Below the pieces are notes generated by a model, which saw only the letters and a list, made by a program, of their open reading frames with translations, had not been told where the DNA came from and did not search any database. The position numbers and the translations under genes are program-made. Source: an uncultured Granulicatella sp. (GTDB taxonomy: Bacteria; Bacillota; Bacilli; Lactobacillales; Aerococcaceae). From it: DNA of 7,563 nucleotides. The stretch lies in contig CALATC010000104.1 of assembly GCA_937891475.1 (NCBI GenBank), positions 1-7,563 of the forward strand, given 5' to 3'. Position 1 is the stretch's first letter, and every line of letters starts with the position of its first letter. Positions 1 through 5,996 of the stretch are shown here, piece after piece.

Positions 1-29
1 ATGTTTCCGTCAAGCTTCACGGTTAAAAT

Positions 30-1262
30 CTATCTTCTTTTCTTTTTACGATTTAAACGCGGTTTTAAATAACCATATAAAAATGCTGCAGATAATACGG
101 GATACCATAAAAGTCCTACTAATACGAAAGGATTTCTTGAGACTAAAGCTGTTAATAGACTAATCATTACACTTGCTCCAATTACTAACTGTAAAACAAC
201 CCCAATAAAATCATCCATCATTTCCTTTGGTTCATATAAGGAATGAATATAAATAGAATGCGCTTTTGGATGTTTATATAAGGAAGCAAATTGGAAACAA
301 ATCACTAACATCATCATCGATTGAATTGCCATTATCCAATACCAAATAAAACTAACAAATGATAATAAAACTGTCACTACAATCATTTGAAGAAATACCG
401 TAACATAATTTGAACTTCTTAATGCTGTTCGAACTAATAAATAACGATACGGATGAATACGATTGGGTGTTAGTTTTCCTACGAAAATATCTAATGATTG
501 ATTGCGTTTTGCTTGATGTTTCTTTAAAAACGGCACATCTACAAATAAAGCAATCACTCTAAAAATTCTTTGTTGACGCACTTGTTCTTTTTGAATCATT
601 TCATTCCAGTCAAAATTCACCGTTTTAGCAGATGCAAAACGATAAAGTCCAATTGCAAGAACTGCTAATACTTGTGTCATCGATAAAGAGAACACTTTTG
701 GAATAAAGGAAAGAATTCCAAACAAACAAATACTATTCACCAAGTAAAGTGCTACATTATAGTAGGAATTCTTCGGTAACTTTCCCTCAAAAATTGACTT
801 TTGAATCATAAAATGGAATCCTTTTAGTGATAATAGCGTTACAAAAATAGCAATAAATGGAATCATTCCGTTCCCATATGCTTGCATAAAAATCGGCAAC
901 ACAAAAATCGTTGCAATAAAATTCATCACTAATGGAAAAATCCAACTATAACGAATCGCACGTTTAAAATAGGGTTTAAAATCTTCCCCAATTACACTTA
1001 AAAAGTGTAAATCAGCCTCTTCTACATAAGTAGCAATTTCACCAAATAAAGGAAAAATAGCTAATAACAAACTAATCAATAATATCAGAGGCCATTCTAA
1101 AATACGAATCGTTTTTAACCAAGTTGAATATTGAAATAATAGAAAGCCCAATAAGAAAAAGACAACAATCATAAAATGATCATTCATCATATATTTGGCA
1201 TATTTCATTACTTTTTTCTGATAAGTCTTGAAACGACTTCCCCACAATTGTTCACTATTCAT
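30..1262 (-). CDS. ecsB: EcsB, membrane subunit of the Ecs ABC transporter
   Basis: This is the membrane partner of EcsA, 410 residues from the ATG at 1262, which is close to the usual EcsB length. About ten hydrophobic segments are visible, roughly at residues 30-47, 57-78, 106-128, 132-152, 168-190, 196-210, 286-305, 307-328, 352-374 and 378-398. A long basic cytoplasmic loop between the sixth and seventh carries FVDVPF (240-245), a stretch I associate with EcsB. The C-terminus is strongly basic (KKKRR). An in-frame GTG at 1271 would add three residues, but AGGTGA at 1273-1268 sits correctly for the ATG. The gene overlaps the end of ecsA by 8 bp, so translation is probably coupled. In Bacillus and Enterococcus, Ecs is linked to secretion, to intramembrane proteolysis by RasP/Eep and to clearance of peptide fragments; the transported substrate cannot be read from sequence. 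No terminator is visible before the window edge. Confidence 0.93.
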   Translation of the reverse strand: MNSEQLWGSRFKTYQKKVMKYAKYMMNDHFMIVVFFLLGFLLFQYSTWLKTIRILEWPLILLISLLLAIFPLFGEIATYVEEADLHFLSVIGEDFKPYFKRAIRYSWIFPLVMNFIATIFVLPIFMQAYGNGMIPFIAIFVTLLSLKGFHFMIQKSIFEGKLPKNSYYNVALYLVNSICLFGILSFIPKVFSLSMTQVLAVLAIGLYRFASAKTVNFDWNEMIQKEQVRQQRIFRVIALFVDVPFLKKHQAKRNQSLDIFVGKLTPNRIHPYRYLLVRTALRSSNYVTVFLQMIVVTVLLSFVSFIWYWIMAIQSMMMLVICFQFASLYKHPKAHSIYIHSLYEPKEMMDDFIGVVLQLVIGASVMISLLTALVSRNPFVLVGLLWYPVLSAAFLYGYLKPRLNRKKKRR

Positions 1263-1998
1263 GATGATCACCTGTATTCGTTGTTAATGCAAAATACACG
1301 TCTTCTAATGAAGTTTCATCAATTCGAACTTCGCCTTTAAGAGTTTCTAAATCTCCTTGTGCTTGAACTAATCCATCATGTAATACAATGAAACGATCAC
1401 AATATTTTTCTGCAGTATCTAGCACATGCGTAGACATTAAGATTGCCGCTCCAGATTCTTTTTTCTCTCTTAAAACATTTAATAATGTACGAATTCCTAA
1501 TGGATCTAATCCTAAAAATGGTTCATCTACCACATATAATGGAACGTCTAACATTAAGGCACAAACAATGAGTACCTTTTGTTTCATTCCTTTTGAAAAA
1601 TATGCGGGGAACCAATCTAATTGCTTTGTCAAACGAAATTGTTCTACTAATTCCATTGCTCGATGCATCGTTTCTGGCGTATCTTGTTGATACGCACGAG
1701 CTGTTAATTCAATATGCTCTCTGAATGTTAATTCTTCATATAACACCGGTGTCTCTGGAATCACTGCAATCAATTTACGATAATCTCGAACACTTTCTAC
1801 TACCGTATGTCCTTGAATCGAAATTTCTCCTGAAAATGGTTGAATAAAATTTGTAATACATTTAATTGTTGTACTTTTCCCTGCTCCATTTAATCCAATG
1901 AGTCCACAAATTTCTCCTGACTTTACTTCAAAAGAAATATTTTTAATGACAGGAACTTGAGTATAACCAGCTGTCATATGATCTACTTTTAATGTCAT
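1255..1998 (-). CDS. ecsA: EcsA, ATPase subunit of the Ecs ABC transporter
   Basis: A 247-residue ABC ATPase that should power EcsB at the cytoplasmic face. Walker A is GLNGAGKST (35-43), Walker B is LYVVDEP (154-160) with catalytic E159, the D-loop is GLDP (163-166) and the H-loop histidine is H191. The signature motif is degenerate (FSKGMKQK, 134-141, instead of LSGGQ), and the Q-loop position appears to be Glu in IPETP (80-84); both are, as I recall, EcsA-like traits and not signs of decay. An upstream ATG at 2028 would add ten residues but lies almost on the predicted -10 box. The ATG at 1998 has GGAG at 2008-2005 with 6-nt spacing and starts a typical ABC N-terminus (MTLKVDHMTAGY). It is the first gene of a two-gene unit with ecsB and is divergent from hit, an arrangement seen across Bacilli. 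Confidence 0.94.
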   Translation of the reverse strand: MTLKVDHMTAGYTQVPVIKNISFEVKSGEICGLIGLNGAGKSTTIKCITNFIQPFSGEISIQGHTVVESVRDYRKLIAVIPETPVLYEELTFREHIELTARAYQQDTPETMHRAMELVEQFRLTKQLDWFPAYFSKGMKQKVLIVCALMLDVPLYVVDEPFLGLDPLGIRTLLNVLREKKESGAAILMSTHVLDTAEKYCDRFIVLHDGLVQAQGDLETLKGEVRIDETSLEDVYFALTTNTGDHHE

Positions 1999-2008
1999 AA
2001 CTTTCTCC
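1999..2008 (-). promoter_or_regulatory. ecsA: ribosome binding site deciding the ecsA start
   Basis: On the minus strand GGAG (2008-2005) is followed by six bases and then ATG at 1998-1996. The alternative ATG at 2028 has no comparable purine run and would lie at about the transcription start, so the shorter protein is preferred. Confidence 0.8.
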
Positions 2009-2029
2009 AATCCTACACAATTTAGCATT

Positions 2030-2058
2030 ATTATATCAAAAAAACACTCTAGTTCCTA
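2030..2058 (-). promoter_or_regulatory. ecsA: predicted ecsA promoter
   Basis: A perfect TATAAT -10 lies at 2035-2030 on the minus strand, about 30 bases before the ecsA start codon. At 17-bp spacing the -35 hexamer would be TAGGAA (2058-2053), a poor match to TTGACA that sits inside the palindrome at 2048-2060. A strong -10 with a weak -35 covered by a dyad suggests regulation, but this is inference. Confidence 0.6.
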
Positions 2059-2060
2059 GA
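2048..2060. promoter_or_regulatory. perfect palindrome over the ecsA -35 region
   Basis: TCTAG-TTC-CTAGA is a 5-bp perfect inverted repeat with a 3-base centre, placed over the -35 of the predicted ecsA promoter and about 35 bp from the hit -35. It has no T-tract and is too short to be a terminator, so an operator is the more likely reading. The same half-sites recur at 4509-4522 with a 4-base centre. Confidence 0.4.
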
Positions 2061-2093
2061 ATCTTTCATTTGAAGAAAAACTTCGCGATTTCA

Positions 2094-2122
2094 TTGCATT
2101 CCTTCACTACTCATGGTACGAT
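2094..2122 (+). promoter_or_regulatory. hit: predicted hit operon promoter
   Basis: TTGCAT (2094-2099), a 17-bp spacer and TACGAT (2117-2122) form a plausible sigma-A promoter. Transcription would start near 2129, giving a leader of about 25 bases that contains little more than the ribosome binding site. A second AT-rich box, TATACAAT (2128-2135), has no matching -35 and is less likely. Confidence 0.6.
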
Positions 2123-2137
2123 TTGCCTATACAATTT

Positions 2138-2144
2138 AAGGAGG
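2138..2144 (+). promoter_or_regulatory. hit: ribosome binding site deciding the hit start
   Basis: AAGGAGG is followed by eight bases and then ATG at 2153. An in-frame upstream ATG at 2123 would start immediately after the -10 box and before this site, so the 140-residue product starting MSDCIF is chosen. Confidence 0.9.
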
Positions 2145-2152
2145 TTTTTATC

Positions 2153-2575
2153 ATGTCAGATTGTATTTTTGATAAAATTATTTCTAAAGAAATTCCAGCA
2201 CATATTGTTTATGAGGATGAGGTAGTCATTGCCTTTTTAGACTTAGGGCAAGTAACCCCTGGTCATACATTAGTCGTTCCAAAAAAACACGTAAAAGATA
2301 TTTTTGAATATGATGAGGAATTAGCTGCAGCTGTTTTTAGCAGAATTCCAAAAATTGCTCGTGCTTTAAAAGCAATGAACCCAGATGTAAAAGGGGTAAA
2401 TATTTTAAATAATAATGGTGAAGTCGCTTTTCAAAGTGTATTCCACTCTCATATCCATTTAATTCCTCGATACAAACACGAAGAAGGTTTTGGATTAAAA
2501 TGGGAAACTCATGACTATTCTCACGAGGAATTAGCAACTATCGCACAAAACATTGCCAAACATGTGGAGGGATAA
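2153..2575 (+). CDS. hit: HIT family nucleotide-binding hydrolase
   Basis: A 140-residue cytoplasmic protein of the histidine triad superfamily, Hint/Hit branch, whose members hydrolyse nucleoside phosphoramidates or related adenylylated compounds. The triad is HSHIHLIPR, with H98, H100 and H102. Upstream are the typical family blocks FLDLGQVTPGHTLVVPKKH (28-46) and NNNG (86-89, in NILNNNG). The N-terminal CxxC seen in many bacterial relatives (CIFC) reads CIFD here, so the second cysteine is Asp at position 7. The catalytic triad is intact and the protein should be active. It leads a four-gene operon (the next ATG follows its stop by two bases) and is divergent from ecsAB, a common arrangement in Bacilli. 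Family membership is clear; the cellular substrate is not known. Confidence 0.95.
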   Translation: MSDCIFDKIISKEIPAHIVYEDEVVIAFLDLGQVTPGHTLVVPKKHVKDIFEYDEELAAAVFSRIPKIARALKAMNPDVKGVNILNNNGEVAFQSVFHSHIHLIPRYKHEEGFGLKWETHDYSHEELATIAQNIAKHVEG

Positions 2576-2577
2576 AT

Positions 2578-2997
2578 ATGAAAATCATTTATGTATTAGA
2601 CAAAAATAATGGTGTTCTTTTCAATCATCGTCGTCAATCAAAAGATGCTTCTTTAATTGAAAACATTGTAAGCAAAGTAAAACAAGAAAATGGAACTTTA
2701 TATGTATCAGATTATTCTAGAGAATTATTTGAAGGTACTGATGTTTCTATCCAGTCGTTAGCCGAATTTAATCTTTCTGTTTCAAAAGAAAATGATTTTG
2801 TTTTTGTCGAAAATGAAGATATTCAACTTCACGATTTTAAAGGTGAGGTAGATTATTATTTCTATAAATGGCCAAGTGTTTATCCAAGCGATAAAAAATT
2901 AGAATTACCTTTGAATGATGTTGAAGTCGTTCAAAAAGAACAATTTAAAGGAAATTCTCACGATGAGATTTACTTAGAAATTTGGAGAAGAAAATAA
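2578..2997 (+). CDS. conserved protein with FNxRRQSxD motif, function unknown
   Basis: A 139-residue soluble protein with no signal peptide or membrane segment. The start is secure: GGAGGG (2566-2571) lies inside the end of hit, six bases before the ATG. Visible features are a hydrophobic first strand (MKIIYVLD), the motif FNHRRQSKD (15-23), a central LYVSDYS (41-47), FVFVENED (74-81), a YKWP stretch (96-99) and a C-terminal block FKGNSHDEIYLEIWRR (123-138). From memory, similar short proteins with FNxRRQSxD occur in Firmicutes, some labelled ribonuclease Z. That label cannot be right here, because the metallo-beta-lactamase HxHxDH motif is absent. The arginine-rich motif and conserved polar C-terminus suggest a small binding or catalytic fold, but no function can be assigned. 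It lies in the hit operon, two bases after hit and one base before the YtxH-like gene. Confidence 0.85.
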   Translation: MKIIYVLDKNNGVLFNHRRQSKDASLIENIVSKVKQENGTLYVSDYSRELFEGTDVSIQSLAEFNLSVSKENDFVFVENEDIQLHDFKGEVDYYFYKWPSVYPSDKKLELPLNDVEVVQKEQFKGNSHDEIYLEIWRRK

Positions 2998-2998
2998 G

Positions 2999-3343
2999 AT
3001 GAAAAAATTTGTTAAAGGATTACTCTTCGGAAGTATTGTTGGTGGTACAGTAGCTCTATTAACAACTAAACATAATGGCAAAAAAAATCGTGAAAAATTA
3101 TATGAGAATATCGTGAGCTTATCTGAAGATATTTCAACTTTAAGTAATGGAATCCCTGTTCTTCAAAAAGGAACACAACAATTACAATATCGAATTATTC
3201 CACAAGTCAAAGAACTATCTGAAGAAATAATGGAAGATGTACAAAATTTTAAACATATGAGCCAACCTCGTATTAAAAGAATCCAAGCACATCTATCATT
3301 GTTAAATAAACATATTCAAGAAGCAAAAAAGGAGAACGTATGA
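2999..3343 (+). CDS. YtxH-like membrane-anchored protein
   Basis: A 114-residue protein with one N-terminal hydrophobic segment (residues 5-22, glycine-rich: GLLFGSIVGGTVALL), a short basic stretch (KHNGKKNREK, 24-33) and a long amphipathic helical tail (about 35-112) that probably forms a coiled coil. This is the architecture of the YtxH family (Gly-rich segment, then a lysine/arginine-rich GKxxR turn). The hydrophobic part has no cleavage site and most likely anchors the protein with the tail in the cytoplasm. The ribosome site GGAG (2984-2987) lies 11 bases upstream, a long spacing, and the previous stop is only one base away, so coupling may help initiation. The end overlaps the next gene by 4 bp (ATGA). 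YtxH relatives are linked to stress in Bacillus, but no molecular role is established. Confidence 0.82.
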   Translation: MKKFVKGLLFGSIVGGTVALLTTKHNGKKNREKLYENIVSLSEDISTLSNGIPVLQKGTQQLQYRIIPQVKELSEEIMEDVQNFKHMSQPRIKRIQAHLSLLNKHIQEAKKENV

Positions 3344-4212
3344 TTCGATTATTTGCTAGTGATATGGATGGTACGATTTTACAAGACCATTCCACTATTC
3401 ATCCGGATAATGTTAAAATGGTCCACTATTTACAAGAAAAGAATATTCCATTTGTCATTTGCTCAGGAAGAGATTTTTACCAAGCTTCTCTCTGCTTAGA
3501 ACCTGCAAATATTCAATGCCCTGTCATTGGATTAAACGGAGCCGTTATTTATCAAGAAGATGGAACTATTTTAAAAGAAGTCACTCTTTCTCATGAAGAT
3601 ACAAGAAAACTTATTCAAAAAATTGAGAAATATCATAACAATTGGGATATGATGACTTCAAAAGGATTATTCTCTTTACACTTTGCAGAAAAATTTGCAA
3701 AACGAGTGGCTACTTTTAAAGAAAATCATCCAGATCTTACTCTTGAAGAATTTGAAGCTGAGCTTGAAAAATTGAGAAAACTTTTTGATGCAACAGATAT
3801 TTCTAGCGTTGATGAAGTTTTAGAAGATCCAACGATTAAAATTTATAAGGTCTTAACTTCTAATTACGAAGCTGAAGATTCATTAATGGAAATTAAATCT
3901 TATGTCGAACAAGAACTGCCTAATCTAGTCGTTACTTCATCATATAAAACAAATATTGAAATCACTCATAAAGATGCTCAAAAAGGAATTGCACTTCAAT
4001 ATTATGCAGAAACTTTAGGAATTTCAATGGATGAAGTTTTTGCAATTGGTGATAATTCAAATGACGTTTCTATGTTAAAACTAGCTGGTTATAGTGTAGC
4101 AATGGGAAATGCTAACCGAGAAGCAATGAACACTGCTAAATATCAAACAGATGATAACAAACATGGTGGTGTTGCAAAAGCCATTCAACAATGTTTAGAT
4201 CAACAACGTTAA
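3340..4212 (+). CDS. Cof-type HAD-IIB phosphatase
   Basis: A 290-residue member of the haloacid dehalogenase superfamily, class IIB (Cof/YidA-like), which typically dephosphorylates sugar phosphates, flavin or pyridoxal phosphates in the cytoplasm. All four motifs are present: I, DMDGT with nucleophile D8 and acid/base D10; II, S42 in ICSGRD; III, K215 in KDAQKG; IV, GDNSND (237-242) with the metal-binding acids. The middle section (about 85-200) is the C2-type cap that sets substrate choice; its sequence does not identify the substrate. The length is normal for Cof proteins. The start ATG has GGAG nine bases upstream and overlaps the YtxH-like stop by 4 bp, so the two are translationally coupled. 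It is the last gene of the hit operon, with an intrinsic terminator five bases after its stop. Confidence 0.93.
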   Translation: MIRLFASDMDGTILQDHSTIHPDNVKMVHYLQEKNIPFVICSGRDFYQASLCLEPANIQCPVIGLNGAVIYQEDGTILKEVTLSHEDTRKLIQKIEKYHNNWDMMTSKGLFSLHFAEKFAKRVATFKENHPDLTLEEFEAELEKLRKLFDATDISSVDEVLEDPTIKIYKVLTSNYEAEDSLMEIKSYVEQELPNLVVTSSYKTNIEITHKDAQKGIALQYYAETLGISMDEVFAIGDNSNDVSMLKLAGYSVAMGNANREAMNTAKYQTDDNKHGGVAKAIQQCLDQQR

Positions 4213-4216
4213 ATCT

Positions 4217-4247
4217 ATTACCTCCTTTAATAAGGGGGTAATTTTTT
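4217..4247 (+). terminator. intrinsic terminator of the hit operon
   Basis: ATTACCTCC (4217-4225) pairs with GGGGGTAAT (4234-4242) across an 8-base loop, with one T-G wobble, and the stem runs into a T-tract (4242-4247). Its left arm contains CCTCC, which could also pair with the ribosome site of the next small gene. Confidence 0.85.
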
Positions 4248-4269
4248 ATATCTTCTCCTTTTTTATAGT

Positions 4270-4279
4270 AGGAGGTGAT
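4270..4279 (+). promoter_or_regulatory. exceptionally strong Shine-Dalgarno site, possibly masked
   Basis: AGGAGGTGAT is fully complementary to the 3' end of 16S rRNA and lies seven bases (counted from GGAGG) before the ATG at 4283. Just upstream, CTCCT (4255-4259) can pair with AGGAG (4270-4274) over a 10-base loop, which would hide the site in the mRNA. The hairpin is short, so regulation is only a possibility. Confidence 0.7.
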
Positions 4280-4282
4280 TTT

Positions 4283-4438
4283 ATGGAAGCAGATATTCTT
4301 CAACCGTTCATCGCTTTAATTAGCAATATGGGATTTCCAATTGCAATGAGTATTTACTTACTTCATCGAATGGAACAACGGTTAGATACAATGATTCATT
4401 TGTTAACTGAACTCAATCATCATTTAAAGAAAGAGTGA
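4283..4438 (+). CDS. YvrJ-like small membrane protein
   Basis: A 51-residue protein starting MEADILQPFIAL. One hydrophobic helix spans about residues 6-27, followed by a charged amphipathic tail (RMEQRLDTMIHLLTEL) and a His/Lys-rich end. The block GFPIAMSIYLLHRMEQRLD (17-35) closely matches what I know of the YvrJ family: a GFPI..-YLL-R-E-.L pattern in proteins of about 45-55 residues. Its topology resembles small holin- or phage-like proteins, but no function is established. The start is set by a near-perfect Shine-Dalgarno site. The gene lies alone between two intrinsic terminators. A TATAGT box at 4264-4269 is too close to the ribosome site and lacks a -35, so transcription may come from read-through of the 4217-4247 terminator. 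The clear family block and ribosome site argue against a chance reading frame. Confidence 0.82.
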   Translation: MEADILQPFIALISNMGFPIAMSIYLLHRMEQRLDTMIHLLTELNHHLKKE

Positions 4439-4446
4439 ATCCATTA

Positions 4447-4492
4447 CAGATCTCATGTCAGAAAATGTAACATGATATGAGACCTGTTTTTT
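4447..4492 (+). terminator. intrinsic terminator after the YvrJ-like gene
   Basis: A 14-bp stem, CAGATCTCATGTCA (4447-4460) with TGATATGAGACCTG (4473-4486), contains one A-C mismatch and one G-T wobble. It closes a 12-base loop and is followed by six T, then further T-rich sequence to 4498. An inner CATGT/ACATG alternative pairing is also possible. It isolates glnPH from upstream transcription. Confidence 0.87.
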
Positions 4493-4519
4493 GTTTTTCA
4501 CATTAAAATCTAGTAAACT
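4491..4519 (+). promoter_or_regulatory. glnPH: predicted glnPH-glnQ promoter
   Basis: TTGTTT (4491-4496), a 17-bp spacer and TAAACT (4514-4519) form a moderate sigma-A promoter. The -35 begins inside the T-tract of the preceding terminator. Transcription would start near 4526, leaving a leader of about 30 bases, too short for a T-box or riboswitch. Confidence 0.5.
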
Positions 4520-4522
4520 AGA
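4509..4522. promoter_or_regulatory. palindrome over the glnPH -10 region
   Basis: TCTAG-TAAA-CTAGA is a perfect 5-bp inverted repeat with a 4-base centre that covers the predicted -10 box. A protein bound here would block the promoter, so it is a candidate operator. The half-sites are identical to those at 2048-2060, although the central spacing differs by one base. Confidence 0.4.
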
Positions 4523-4544
4523 CCCACATTAATTTTTAACAATA

Positions 4545-4551
4545 TGGAGGT
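4545..4551 (+). promoter_or_regulatory. glnPH: ribosome binding site deciding the glnPH start
   Basis: TGGAGGT lies just before the ATG at 4556, with five bases after GGAGG. An in-frame ATG at 4544 overlaps this site and cannot use it, so translation starts at MKIHKN. Confidence 0.85.
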
Positions 4552-4555
4552 CTTT

Positions 4556-5995
4556 ATGAAAATACATAAGAACATTAAGAAAAAGAGCTTCTGGATTAGC
4601 TTATTAGGAATTTTATTTTTCCTTCTTTCTACTCCAATTGAAGCTGCAACAAAAAAATATACGATTGCAACAGACACAACATTTGCCCCATTTGAATTCC
4701 AAGATACTTCTGGTAATTATGTTGGAATTGATATGGATTTAATCAAAGCTATTGCAAAAGAAGAAAATTTTGAAATTGAAATCAAAGCTTTAGGATTTAA
4801 CGCTGCGGTTCAAGCTTTAGAAGCTGGACAAGTAGATGCTGTTATCGCCGGAATGAGTATGACAGATGAAAGAAAACAAAAATTCGACTTCACAGATTCA
4901 TACTTTGATAGCGGTATTGGAATGGCAGCAAGTACTTCAAGTAATATTAGTACTTATGAAGAACTACGCGGTAAAAATGTCGCAGTAAAAATTGGGACGC
5001 AAGGAGCTAGTTTTGCTTCTTCTATTAAAGATCAATATGGTTTTACGATTTCAACATTTGAAGATTCAGCAAATATGTATCAAGACGTAGTCAGCGGAAA
5101 TAGTGTGGCTGCTTTCGAAGATTATCCAGTATTAGGATATGCCATTCGCAGTAATCACTTACCAATGACCTTAACTTCTTATAAAGAACAAGTCACTCAA
5201 TATGGTGTTGCCGTATTAAAAAATCAAAACACTGAATTTATCGAAGCTTTCAACCGTGGATTAGCTACTTTAAAAGCTAATGGTGAATACGATAAAATCA
5301 TTAATAAATATATTGGAACAGACGATTCAACAACTGCTTCTACTGAAGATACAAGTTTATTAGGATTATTAAAAACAAACGCTCCTACTCTTTTAAACGG
5401 ATTATGGAATACAATTTGGATTACATTTGTTTCTCTTGCAATTGCAACAATTATCGGTGTTCTTTTAGGATTAATGAGAACTAGCCGTATTTCTATTTTA
5501 GAAACAATTGCAACAATTTACATTGACTTTATGCGTGGTATTCCACTAATTGTTTTAACATTCTTCATTTATTTCGGAATTCCTCAAGCATTAAATATTC
5601 GTTTAGATGCTACTATTGCAGCTATTACAACATTAGGATTAAATGCTGCGGCTTATATTGCTGAAATTGTTCGTGGTGGTATTAACGCGATTGATAAAGG
5701 ACAAAGTGAAGCAGCAATGAGTTTAGGATTACCATATTACAAATCAATGCAAAAAATTATTTTGCCTCAAGCGATTCGTTTAATGGTTCCTTCATTTATT
5801 AACCAATTTGTCATTACTTTGAAAGATACTTCAATTTTATCAATTATAGGACTTGTAGAATTAACACAAACTGGTAAAATAATTATTGCAAGAAACTTAC
5901 AATCAAGTTCAATGTGGTTTATTGTTGGAATGATGTATTTAATCGTCATTACTCTACTTACAAAAATTTCAGCACGTTTAGAAAGGAAGGCATAA
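4556..5995 (+). CDS. glnPH: GlnPH, fused substrate-binding protein and permease of a polar amino-acid ABC importer
   Basis: A 479-residue fusion of an extracellular solute-binding domain and a transmembrane domain, the form used by Lactobacillales glutamine/glutamate importers. A basic N-terminus and hydrophobic stretch (11-25) ending STPIEA-AT look like a signal peptide with cleavage near 30/31. Residues about 35-254 form one SBP_bac_3 domain: [14 protein letters not shown] at the start, [18 protein letters not shown] (100-117) with R106 expected to bind the ligand carboxylate, and an FEDYP segment (187-191) near the hinge. A Ser/Thr-rich linker (255-265) follows. The permease (about 275-475) has roughly five membrane segments and the EAA coupling loop EAAMSLG...LP (385-404). 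Lactococcus GlnP carries two tandem binding domains; this protein has one. Glutamine is the most likely substrate, but glutamate, arginine or cystine cannot be excluded. Its partner ATPase begins one base after the stop. Confidence 0.94.
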   Translation: MKIHKNIKKKSFWISLLGILFFLLSTPIEAATKKYTIATDTTFAPFEFQDTSGNYVGIDMDLIKAIAKEENFEIEIKALGFNAAVQALEAGQVDAVIAGMSMTDERKQKFDFTDSYFDSGIGMAASTSSNISTYEELRGKNVAVKIGTQGASFASSIKDQYGFTISTFEDSANMYQDVVSGNSVAAFEDYPVLGYAIRSNHLPMTLTSYKEQVTQYGVAVLKNQNTEFIEAFNRGLATLKANGEYDKIINKYIGTDDSTTASTEDTSLLGLLKTNAPTLLNGLWNTIWITFVSLAIATIIGVLLGLMRTSRISILETIATIYIDFMRGIPLIVLTFFIYFGIPQALNIRLDATIAAITTLGLNAAAYIAEIVRGGINAIDKGQSEAAMSLGLPYYKSMQKIILPQAIRLMVPSFINQFVITLKDTSILSIIGLVELTQTGKIIIARNLQSSSMWFIVGMMYLIVITLLTKISARLERKA

Positions 5996-5996
5996 G

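Noticed and set aside
1..29. Possible start of a gene after ecsB on the minus strand (GTG near position 17) or a -35-like TTGACG (13-8)
   Set aside because: Only 29 bases are available, with no ribosome site before the GTG and no room to see a -10 box; neither reading can be supported.
1388..1690. Plus-strand open frame of 100 codons
   Set aside because: It lies wholly antisense to ecsA, has no ribosome site, and its translation is low-complexity Ser/Asn-rich with no family resemblance.
2079..2092. Catabolite-response-element-like sequence upstream of hit
   Set aside because: On the minus strand it reads TGAAATCGCGAAGT, with three mismatches including a core position, so it is not reliable.
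2337..2537. Minus-strand open frame of 66 codons
   Set aside because: It is antisense to hit, whose catalytic triad and ribosome site are clear; no ribosome site on the minus strand.
4531..4545. CodY-box-like sequence before glnPH
   Set aside because: AATTTTTAACAATAT differs from the consensus AATTTTCWGAAAATT at five positions, which is expected by chance in AT-rich DNA.
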